7,905 nt of DNA, taken from NCBI GenBank assembly GCA_937996725.1, contig CALKUR010000110.1, positions 1 through 7,905 of the forward strand, in the 5' to 3' direction. Source of the DNA: an uncultured Dechloromonas sp. (GTDB lineage Bacteria; Pseudomonadota; Gammaproteobacteria; Burkholderiales; Rhodocyclaceae). Both the position numbers and the translations under genes were made by a program. Positions 1-7,500 of the stretch are shown piece by piece (position 1 is the stretch's first letter; each line of letters begins with the position of its first letter). The notes beneath the pieces are model-generated. The model searched no databases and was not told the DNA's origin. It worked only from the letters and a program-made list of their open reading frames with translations.

Positions 1-51
1 ATACGAGATCTGTAGCCGTGACTGGAGTTCAGACGTGTGCTCTTCCGATCT
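1..51 (+). other. Illumina TruSeq-type sequencing adapter left in the contig
   Basis: These bases match the Illumina multiplexing adapter. Positions 1-9 are the end of the P7 flow-cell sequence, positions 10-17 (CTGTAGCC; read as GGCTACAG) are an 8-base i7 index, and positions 18-51 are the Read 2 primer-binding sequence ending in GCTCTTCCGATCT. This is an artefact, not genome. In reverse complement it is what a read shows when it runs through a short insert into the 3' adapter. Genomic sequence therefore starts at about base 52, which is the physical end of a library fragment and the end of the contig. Confidence 0.98.
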
Positions 52-485
52 GGTGCGCGTTTGTTTGATCAAGTACACCATGCCAAACTATAAGTAGTTG
101 CACATATCTCGAAATGCAATGGACTGGTGGAAGCCAAGATCTGGCGCAACAAGGACGGAATGGCACTTTTGGTGAAGGATAGCTCCTCGCGCGTTTTGAG
201 GACCATTCTACGTCTCAGGTGAGAAACTGATCCGCGCACATTTCAAGGCGGTCGCGCGCGGAATAGACGAAGATAAGCTTGGTCGATTGCGCTGCAGGAT
301 TTTGCAAATCTCAGCTGAAGGTAGCCCGGGGTTAGGAGCTATTCAATCCGGGTATGCCCGCCATCCAACGGGGGAACTGTTAGAGCGCATTGGCAGCAGT
401 CAAGGCATGGCTGATGATAGGCAGAGCGATTATCAACTCAGATCATGCAGCTAAGGCAAGTAGCGCTGCGCGGAGCACAGTAGAC
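52..485. other. Gene-free 434-base stretch downstream of the RTX adhesin
   Basis: I see no convincing gene here on either strand. The longest open stretch is on the plus strand in one frame from 200 to 454 (about 84 codons, ending in TAA at 452-454). It lacks an ATG, GTG or TTG near its beginning, and its translation (including GEKLIRAHFKAVARGIDEDK) resembles no family I can name. It could be a decayed gene fragment or chance. An inverted repeat TCCGCGC / GCGCGGA (231-237 and 256-262) has a long loop and no T-run, so I do not call it a terminator for the gene ending at 486. Coverage next to the adapter-bearing contig end may be thin. Confidence 0.6.
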
Positions 486-2369
486 TTAGCCGAACGTATT
501 AACGAGAATCGAGTTGTCTCCAGTCCATCCGAACGACGAAATGTCGCCAATAACCCTTATGACCACATCAGCGCTGGTTATAGTGGCATCTCCAGATGTA
601 TCCGATATGAAGAAAGTTTCGCCAGTTTGGAATTTTACTACCATGAACACATGGGCATACGAATCATCAAACGGTGCATCTGTATAAGCTCTGGCGAATT
701 GCGCCAGCAAACCTGTTCCGGAGCTCGCCATTGGTTCATTTATCTGCGTAATTCCCGTCAAAATCCCAAATAAATCCAAATCTATATTAAATATATCTGC
801 ATTTGTTGCGTAGATCGTATCAAAACCAGAAGCTGGTGCCGTGGTGGTCTTAACTGAAGAATCCTGCGCGCCATCAAAAAAATATGTATCAATGCCCGCT
901 CCGGCTGAAATAACGTCAGCGCCGAGCCCTCCGAAAATCACGTCATCCCCGGACCCACCTGTAATTATGTCGTCACCTCCACCGGCGAAAATATAATCAA
1001 TCCGATCTCCAGCTGAGCTGGTATCGATTGTATCCGCCGATGACGTCCCCAGAACGACATATTGGCTGGTGGCCGTACTTGTTTGCCCACCATACGAGAG
1101 CGTCAAAAACCCTTCTCGTACGGTCCCCTGCTCCGTCAGCAAGGTCGTTCCAGCGTTGAAGTTTCCTAACGCCCCCGAGGTGGACATCGATACTGAACCT
1201 GCCGCATCAAGCGTGATCGAAAAACCGCTCGCAGAAGGGCTGACGCTAATGACCGGAAGCGCCTCTTGGACATCAGCAATGCCCAACGTCACAGATTTCT
1301 CGCTGGACAGGCCTGACGTGTCGCTGGCGATGACTGTGAAGTTGTAGCTCGACTTTGTCTCGTAATCAGGATTGCCGATCAGCGTTACGGCACCGGTGGC
1401 GGCATTGATCGTGAATGCCGCTGCGTCGGCTATACCCTTCAAGCTATATGTGACCGCCGTCGCACCGAATGCCGAGGCAGTGTAGACGACTTGGCTGGCG
1501 CCAGAGTTTTCAGCAATCGTGTTGGCCAAGCTCGACGAGGTGAAGACTGGCGCAGTTACGTCCTCGAAAACATCGGTAACCTTGAGCGTGACGCCCTGCT
1601 CTGAGCTGCTGCCAGCGCTATCGGTCGCAACGACTGTAAAGGAGTAGCTACTCTTGCGCTCGTAATCGGGATTGTCCTTCAGCGTGACCGCCCCAGTTGC
1701 CGGATCAATGGTAAATGCTGCGGCATCATCCCATGAGCGAAGCGAGTAGGTCACCGGGGAAGCATCGCTCGCCGCAGCGCGGTAGACGACCTGCGCCGCG
1801 CCAATGTTCTCGGCAATCTCTGCCTTAGTAGCCGAGGTGAACTTGGGCGCTACGTTATCGCGCACCTGGATGGTGAGCGTTTGGCTGACACTGCCGCCGC
1901 GACCATCGCTGACAGTAGCGGTCACGCTGTCGAGGCCGACAAAGCCCGGTTTGGGGATGTACGTAAGTGAGCCTGCGGCAATTGACGCCGAGCCATTGAC
2001 GCCTTGCGTCACGGAATAGGTCAGGGGATCGCCATCGGGATCGGTGGCGGTAAAGACAGCCATGACCGGCTGATCCTGCTGCGTCACTGTGCCGCTCTGG
2101 AGGTTGATTACGGGCGCATGGTTGGCCGAGGTCACGGGCGCAATCGCCCCCACCTGCGTGCTGCCGCCGCCGCCACCTGCAGCGAGAGCAGCCGCACCGC
2201 CGGCCCCTACTGCGCCGCCGAGATAGAGCACCAAGCAACTGTCTGCATGATCATCGCCAGTGTCCACCTGGGGAGCTTCGGCTTCAGGCCGCTGCGCGCT
2301 GCTCTTTGCCTTCTCTGCGCAGAACTTCTGTTTAGGGGCTGACTGCTTAGCATTTGCAACCCGAGCCAT
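486..2369 (-). CDS. RTX adhesin with Ig-like and cadherin-like repeats, type I secreted
   Basis: A 627-residue protein, probably a calcium-binding surface adhesin. It starts with a charged Lys/Ala-rich stretch (residues 1-44), then a hydrophobic, glycine/alanine-rich segment (about 45-70). Next is an Ig/VCBS-like domain (about 83-170) starting NHAPV and carrying the calcium-type motif ATDPDGDPLTY. Two cadherin-like repeats follow (about 174-272 and 274-366), with IAEN, NPDYE and ATDSAG motifs. RTX nonapeptide-like repeats lie at about 442-493 (GGGDDIITGGSGDDVIFGG). The C-terminal part (about 575-610) contains ETFFISDTSGDATITSADVV, similar in layout to tails of type I secreted S-layer/RTX proteins. 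There is no Sec signal peptide or cysteine-type lipobox, which fits C-terminal-signal export. The ATG at 2367-2369 is preceded by AGGGGAAA. The stop is TAA at 486-488. Residues 1 to about 365 are paralogous to the neighbouring gene at 2757-4328. The ligand is unknown. Confidence 0.9.
   Translation of the reverse strand: MARVANAKQSAPKQKFCAEKAKSSAQRPEAEAPQVDTGDDHADSCLVLYLGGAVGAGGAAALAAGGGGGSTQVGAIAPVTSANHAPVINLQSGTVTQQDQPVMAVFTATDPDGDPLTYSVTQGVNGSASIAAGSLTYIPKPGFVGLDSVTATVSDGRGGSVSQTLTIQVRDNVAPKFTSATKAEIAENIGAAQVVYRAAASDASPVTYSLRSWDDAAAFTIDPATGAVTLKDNPDYERKSSYSFTVVATDSAGSSSEQGVTLKVTDVFEDVTAPVFTSSSLANTIAENSGASQVVYTASAFGATAVTYSLKGIADAAAFTINAATGAVTLIGNPDYETKSSYNFTVIASDTSGLSSEKSVTLGIADVQEALPVISVSPSASGFSITLDAAGSVSMSTSGALGNFNAGTTLLTEQGTVREGFLTLSYGGQTSTATSQYVVLGTSSADTIDTSSAGDRIDYIFAGGGDDIITGGSGDDVIFGGLGADVISAGAGIDTYFFDGAQDSSVKTTTAPASGFDTIYATNADIFNIDLDLFGILTGITQINEPMASSGTGLLAQFARAYTDAPFDDSYAHVFMVVKFQTGETFFISDTSGDATITSADVVIRVIGDISSFGWTGDNSILVNTFG
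1401..2066 (-). repeat. 666-bp direct repeat, copy A (shared core of the two adhesins)
   Basis: Compared base by base with 3360-4025 (constant offset 1959), this segment differs at one position only: G at 1452 against C at 3411. The stretch 1453-2066 (614 bp) is exactly identical. It encodes the second part of the Ig-like domain through most of the second cadherin-like repeat. Identity stops abruptly on both sides. From 2067 to 2160 I count 12 differences, most of them silent, and left of 1401 the genes diverge quickly. Confidence 0.95.
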
Positions 2370-2756
2370 TAAAACTTTCCCCTATCGACCGCATACAGCG
2401 ACAATCTCAATTCGCACAAAGGGCAGTAAGCTTGAATTTGGGCAAGTAAGAAAGGCGCCAAACCCAGGCAAAGTAGGTTTTTTACAGCCGAACATGCAGG
2501 ACGACTAGGCCAAGCTTTTGGAGGCCTTCCAGGATTAGTTGCGAAGCCATCGCGGATCTACGTCTGCAAAAGGCCGCCTGCAGAAACCATAATACGGCAG
2601 AAAGATAGAATGGGCCATGCACGCAGCGCCCCAAGCTCAACGTACCGCTCCTGTCTGGTCTGGGGCATTCTCGAGGTAGCGTCTATGGAGCGCGTCTAGA
2701 AGGCAGCGAGCGCGCCAGAGGCAGAGCAATTGACGCGTTCCCAGGCAATGTTGAAA
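2370..2756. other. 387-base gap between the two paralogous adhesin genes
   Basis: Apart from the Shine-Dalgarno and about 25 bases of leader shared with the paralogue, I recognise nothing certain here. A minus-strand ATG at 2616-2618 opens only about 27 codons and is not credible as a gene. There is no stem-loop with a T-run after the stop at 2757, so no intrinsic terminator for the upstream gene is visible. Transcription may read through from 4328 into the gene at 2369, or the latter may have its own promoter in this gap. I could not find a clear -35/-10 pair. Confidence 0.55.
2376..2383 (-). promoter_or_regulatory. Shine-Dalgarno of the RTX adhesin gene
   Basis: AGGGGAAA on the minus strand ends six bases before the ATG at 2367-2369 and supports that start. 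The leader just upstream (to about 2394) resembles the leader of the paralogue at 4328, so the duplication included the ribosome-binding region. Confidence 0.8.
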
Positions 2757-4328
2757 TCACGCGAAATCGAGGAAGTTAGACGGCGAAAGATACCATGCAT
2801 TTACACCAGGCAAGATGGCAACCAGGCTGATCTCGTTCGAACTTATTGAACTGTTTGCATCGCTGCCTTGATAGCGAACAATAACCGTTCCGCTCTGTGA
2901 GCCAGGCGTTGATAAATCTACATCGGTTACATTAATCGCGATATAGGCGATCCGGTTAAGGTTAGGATCCGTAAACGGAGCATATCCAGCATTCAGGCTA
3001 GCAGCAATGCTGGTTGTCGTCGCCTCAGCGGCAGAATTATGAAAGGCAACACCCATTCCGAAATAGACTTGGTGAGGATCCCAATCAAAATACTGCTTCA
3101 GAGGGGCGGTGAGATCATTTGTCCCCGTAAAGTCGATCTTATTTTGACCACCGGCAGCAATAAAATTGGGAATAAACAGCGGCTCTGCAACAATGCCAAA
3201 TGGAATTGTATAGATGGGGCCTTCCTGAACGTCCTTAATATTCAAAGATATGGACTTTTCAGAAAATAACCCATTGGCATCTGTTGCGACAACGGTGAAA
3301 TTGTAAACCGCCTTGGTTTCATAGTCGGGGTTGGCAGACAAAATGACGGCGCCACTGGAGGCATTGATCGTGAATGCCGCTGCGTCGGCTATACCCTTCA
3401 AGCTATATGTCACCGCCGTCGCACCGAATGCCGAGGCAGTGTAGACGACTTGGCTGGCGCCAGAGTTTTCAGCAATCGTGTTGGCCAAGCTCGACGAGGT
3501 GAAGACTGGCGCAGTTACGTCCTCGAAAACATCGGTAACCTTGAGCGTGACGCCCTGCTCTGAGCTGCTGCCAGCGCTATCGGTCGCAACGACTGTAAAG
3601 GAGTAGCTACTCTTGCGCTCGTAATCGGGATTGTCCTTCAGCGTGACCGCCCCAGTTGCCGGATCAATGGTAAATGCTGCGGCATCATCCCATGAGCGAA
3701 GCGAGTAGGTCACCGGGGAAGCATCGCTCGCCGCAGCGCGGTAGACGACCTGCGCCGCGCCAATGTTCTCGGCAATCTCTGCCTTAGTAGCCGAGGTGAA
3801 CTTGGGCGCTACGTTATCGCGCACCTGGATGGTGAGCGTTTGGCTGACACTGCCGCCGCGACCATCGCTGACAGTAGCGGTCACGCTGTCGAGGCCGACA
3901 AAGCCCGGTTTGGGGATGTACGTAAGTGAGCCTGCGGCAATTGACGCCGAGCCATTGACGCCTTGCGTCACGGAATAGGTCAGGGGATCGCCATCGGGAT
4001 CGGTGGCGGTAAAGACAGCCATGACTGGCTGATCCTGCTGTGTGACTGTCCCGCTTTGAAGGTTGAATACGGGCGCATGGTTGGCCGAGGCCACCGGTGC
4101 AATCGCCCCGACCTGGGTGCTGCCACCACCACCGCCTGCAGCCAGAGCAGCCGCGCCGCCGGCTCCTACTGCGCCGCCGAGATAGAGCACCAAAGAGCTA
4201 TCAGCATGGCCACCGGCCGCTCCGGCTTGGTTCCCTTCAGCTTCAGGCCGCTGGGCGCTGCTCTTTACCTTATCCGCCTGGCTCTTCGGCTTAGGGGCCG
4301 ACTTCTTAGTATTTGCAACCTGAGCCAT
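2757..4328 (-). CDS. Ig/cadherin-repeat surface protein, RTX-free paralogue with unrecognised C-terminus
   Basis: A 523-residue paralogue of the gene at 486-2369. The layout matches up to about residue 365: charged N-terminus (1-44), glycine/alanine-rich hydrophobic segment (about 45-70), Ig/VCBS-like domain (about 83-170) and two cadherin-like repeats (to about 366, ending in DVQE). After that the two proteins have no visible similarity. The last ~154 residues lack RTX nonapeptides and form a domain I do not recognise, with aromatic/acidic stretches such as KQYFDWDPHQVYFGMGVAF. The tail LSPSNFLDFA resembles the 'LS-x-S/D-F' endings seen on some type I secreted proteins, so export by that route is plausible but not shown. 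The ATG at 4326-4328 has AAGGGGAG six bases upstream. The stop is TGA at 2757-2759. The reading frame is intact, so I treat it as a working gene and not a truncated copy. The role is inferred to be surface adhesion. Confidence 0.87.
   Translation of the reverse strand: MAQVANTKKSAPKPKSQADKVKSSAQRPEAEGNQAGAAGGHADSSLVLYLGGAVGAGGAAALAAGGGGGSTQVGAIAPVASANHAPVFNLQSGTVTQQDQPVMAVFTATDPDGDPLTYSVTQGVNGSASIAAGSLTYIPKPGFVGLDSVTATVSDGRGGSVSQTLTIQVRDNVAPKFTSATKAEIAENIGAAQVVYRAAASDASPVTYSLRSWDDAAAFTIDPATGAVTLKDNPDYERKSSYSFTVVATDSAGSSSEQGVTLKVTDVFEDVTAPVFTSSSLANTIAENSGASQVVYTASAFGATAVTYSLKGIADAAAFTINASSGAVILSANPDYETKAVYNFTVVATDANGLFSEKSISLNIKDVQEGPIYTIPFGIVAEPLFIPNFIAAGGQNKIDFTGTNDLTAPLKQYFDWDPHQVYFGMGVAFHNSAAEATTTSIAASLNAGYAPFTDPNLNRIAYIAINVTDVDLSTPGSQSGTVIVRYQGSDANSSISSNEISLVAILPGVNAWYLSPSNFLDFA
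3360..4025 (-). repeat. 666-bp direct repeat, copy B (shared core of the two adhesins)
   Basis: Partner of 1401-2066 in the same orientation. Homologous recombination between the copies would delete 1959 bp and fuse the upstream gene's start to the downstream gene's RTX C-terminus. The repeat is longer than typical short reads, so the joins on both sides depend on how the assembler resolved it. Confidence 0.95.
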
Positions 4329-4333
4329 TAAAA

Positions 4334-4341
4334 CTCCCCTT
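4334..4341 (-). promoter_or_regulatory. Shine-Dalgarno of the RTX-free paralogue
   Basis: AAGGGGAG on the minus strand, six bases before the ATG at 4326-4328, fixes this start. The short leader (GCGGCGATA followed by the purine run and TTTTA) is nearly the same as that of the paralogue at 2369. Confidence 0.8.
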
Positions 4342-4380
4342 ATCGCCGCACAGGCAGCATCAACATTTAGCGCAGAGATA

Positions 4381-4393
4381 TCGGTCAGACCGA
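4381..4393. promoter_or_regulatory. 13-base palindrome upstream of the RTX-free adhesin, possible operator
   Basis: TCGGTC A GACCGA is a perfect 6-base-arm inverted repeat about 53 bases upstream of the start at 4328. The position suits a regulator site, but no matching regulator is in the window, no clear promoter hexamers flank it, and it could be chance. Confidence 0.3.
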
Positions 4394-4500
4394 CCGGAAG
4401 GGGAAGTGCAAATGCAATCAGAATAGGCGCGAAATGAATGTTTCATAGTCGTAGTGGCAGCAGCACCAATGCAGCCGACGCAGTCCTGATCAAGCGAAAC

Positions 4501-4532
4501 AAGAAAAACCCGCTCTCCGAAGAGAGCGGGTT
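4501..4532 (-). terminator. Intrinsic terminator of the S-layer-like gene, UUCG tetraloop
   Basis: A perfect 11-base-pair stem (4507-4517 with 4522-4532). Read on the minus strand it has a C(UUCG)G loop, the very stable tetraloop, followed by a T-rich tail (TTTCTT). It starts about 60 bases after the stop codon at 4592 and so ends the transcript of the gene at 4592-7693. It also separates that gene from the adhesin genes that follow. Confidence 0.93.
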
Positions 4533-4591
4533 CATAGTTGATTTCGACAACTTCCTGGCCGCGTTAGGCGGCTAAAGGGTCTTTACTGAGA

Positions 4592-7500
4592 TTACGCGAA
4601 CGTGAGCGTCGCATTCGCCGAGTCGAACACGGCGTTGGTCAGATCAATCGCACCGGTCAACTTAACGATGATATCGCCCGACTGGAGGCCGCCGTTGGTG
4701 GCACCATCGTCAGCAGCATCGTAGATGACATAGGTGTTACCACCGTACTGGAACCAGGTTACTTCAGCCTGAGTGCCCGTGTTACCGGTCACCGTCTGGT
4801 TCACTGCGCTCGTGATGGCGTCAGCCAAGGTGGCTTCAGTCGTGAGCGTCAACTTCGCCAAGAGGCCAGTTACAGCGGTGGCACTGTTCGTAGTGCCACC
4901 AGCGAAGTCGATAGCGTCACCGGCGGCAACGTCCTTGATCGTGGTCGAAACTGCACCGCTGTTATTCAGAGCAGAAGCAACATTGACCAAGTCCTTGCCG
5001 TCGCCGGTCGTCACAACCGCACCGGCCGAAGCAACGTTGATCACGTCCTTACCAGCACCCGAGTCCACAATGGCGAACTGAGCCAGGGTGATAACGTCTG
5101 CACCAACGCCCGACTTGACAGAGAGACCTGCAAAGTCAGCGGCATTGTTGACCGTAACGCCGGTGGTATCGAGGACAAGCTTGCCGCCTAGTGCCGAGGC
5201 ATCAATCGAACTTACCGCGCCGCCTACACCAGCGGTAGCAGAGTTGGTACCGTTGGTGCCAACAAAGCCAAGAGTGGTCACAAGGGCGCTGCCCGTAACG
5301 GTGACCGTCTTGAGGTTTGCAGCCGTCAGATCGATCGTGTTGTTAACGTAGCCCGACGTCGCATTCGAAGCGATTTTGACGTTTTCGATACCAGCGATTT
5401 CCAAGGTACCGGCATCGACCGAAGTCGGAGCAGTCGGATCAATCGAACCCTTCGCCGCGAAATTAACGGCGTAGCTGTCGCTCGAACCGGCCACGTCAGC
5501 CGCAGTAAACGACAAGGTGGTTGCAGCAGCACCAACGTTCTGGACTACGTTCAACGACTGAGCCTGCTCAACGTTGGTGTAGGTTGCACCCTGAGCCAGC
5601 AGCACGAGGCCAGTAGCCCCGGCAACCAGATCAGTGTCCTTGGTGCCAGTCGTCAGGTCGAGACCAATCTGCTCGAAGCCACTGATGAGCGCCTGGTTGC
5701 CAGCGGTCACCAGCGAGATCGCGATGGTATCGGTGCCTGCACCGCCGCTGATCGTCGAACCTGCGGCGATCGAACCACCGTTGCTAAGCAACATGTCGTT
5801 GCCCGCGCCGAGGTCAACAGTGTTGGCAATAGCTGCACCAGCCGCGCTAGTACCGCTCTTCATAGCACCGGTCAGGACTACGATATCGGTGCCAGCACTG
5901 CCGGTGTAGGCAAATGCCCGGTCCGTCGCAGCACCCGTGATTGTCGCACCGATGTTTGCCTTAACTGTCCCAGTACCTCCACTGAGGTCGGCCGAGGTCA
6001 GCTTAGCATAGTCGGTAAGCGTGCCTAGGGTCAGGGCGCCAGTCGCCGTTGAGGTGATCGCCTTCAGCGCGCTGAGGGTCGAAGCGGCAAGTGTAATGTC
6101 GTTCGCACCCGAGAAGGAGAGCGAAGTTGCCTTAGCCGCAGTGAGCGTAACCGTTGAAGCCTGATTTTCGGCGACCAAGGTCGTTGCGACCTTTTGGACA
6201 CCCGAGCCGGCCGAAGCACCTACCGACACGGAGGTCGCAGCGGCATCGACCAGGGTGACCGCCGAGTTTGCTACGTTCAGAGCAATATTCCCGGTATTTG
6301 CACCCACATTGCTGTTCACCGTCACCGTGCTGCTGGTGTCAACCGCAGAAATCGTGGTGATTGCGTCCGAGGTGATACCGGTAGCGCCCGACACGCCGGT
6401 CAGATTGACGGTCGTCAGCTTCGAAGTGCCTGGCAGAGCGTCAGCAGTGGTCGAAGCCTTCGTGAGCGTCGTGTTGATATCCTTGACCGTGACAGTGCCT
6501 GCACCAGTCACCGAGGCAGTCGTGCCACCATTCATGTAGATGGTTGCAGCACCGGTGCCATAGGCAACGTTCTTGTATGCGCCGGTGTCGGTGTAGTTCG
6601 TCTTAGCCGAAACCGACACATTCCCAGTCGGCGCCGACGAGAGGTTGCCGATAACTTCAGCACCCGTCTGCGGGTTCGACACGAATGCACCCGAGTTAGC
6701 GCCGGCGGTACCGGAAGCGCTAGCAGGGTTCGCACCAATTTGAACGGCGGTGCTATTAGTGGTCGATACCGCATTCCTCAACAGGTTCAATTCAGCACCG
6801 ACCTCAGTGACGGACACCGTAGTACCACCACGGACAAAGACGCCAGCGGCAGCAGCCGACCAACCGGTGTAGCTGACAGCCGCAATCGAAGTGGCGGGAT
6901 TATATCCTGCAACCGTAACAGCCACTGCACCGGTGCCGCCCGAGACACGCACGCTGTCATAGGTGGTAACCGTTTGAGTGAGACCGCCCGTGAGGACGAC
7001 AGCGCCGCCAGCGTTCACAACCGTATCAGCAGTCGAGACGCTGGAGACGTTGGCAGTAGTGCCAGCAGTAATGTCCACCGAGGTTGCGCCAGCCGCGACA
7101 CTGAAGGTGCTAGCCGAGACAGCGTCAGCAGCCACCTGGTTAGCCTGAACGGTAGTTTTGACCGGAGCCGTCGTAATTGTTGCGGTTCCAGCAGCAAGAG
7201 TAACCGCAGGCAGAGCCTTACCGGCTGTAGCAGCCGTAATGGTCAATTTGCCTGCAGTGTCATCGACGACGTAAGTAGCGGCTCCGAATGCATCATCCAG
7301 AATAGCCTCAATTGCACTACCAACAGCGGTTGCAGTAGCGGGATTGTTTGCCCCGAGAAGCACAGTCTTCACCACCCCGCCGACGGTCAGCGTTAGGGTG
7401 CTGGTACCAGCAGTTCCGCCAAACACAGCACTGGTGAAGTCATAGGTGAACTGCTGCTTTGCAGCAATCGTTGCATCCGCCGCGACAACACCAACCGACG

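Noticed and set aside
231..262. Inverted repeat TCCGCGC / GCGCGGA as terminator of the RTX adhesin
   Set aside because: The loop is 18 bases, no T-run follows on either strand, and it lies more than 200 bases beyond the stop codon. Such short G+C-rich repeats are expected by chance.
390..773. 127-codon open frame on the plus strand
   Set aside because: It starts with TTG, has no Shine-Dalgarno, overlaps the RTX adhesin's C-terminal coding part on the opposite strand and has no recognisable protein features.
1804..2019. 71-codon plus-strand open frame found twice (also 3763-3978)
   Set aside because: It occurs twice only because it lies in the 666-bp duplicated core. It is the antisense of the Ig/cadherin region, not a duplicated small gene.
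2475..2485. T-run on the plus strand in the gap between the adhesin genes as a terminator
   Set aside because: I found no stable stem directly upstream of the T-run, and no plus-strand gene ends there.
1401..4025. Insertion sequence or CRISPR as the source of the repeats
   Set aside because: The repeated segment is entirely in-frame adhesin coding sequence, with two copies only, no transposase, no terminal inverted repeats and no regular spacers.
2757..4328. RTX-free paralogue as a pseudogene truncated before the RTX repeats
   Set aside because: The frame is intact with a good ribosome-binding site, and the C-terminus is a full alternative domain ending in a secretion-like tail. A truncation would leave a premature stop or decayed RTX sequence downstream, and neither is seen.
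6194..7396. 400-codon open frame on the plus strand
   Set aside because: It is antisense to the S-layer-like gene, and its Arg/Ser/Gly/His-rich translation is what the complementary frame of Ala/Thr/Val codons produces. It has no domains and no credible start context.
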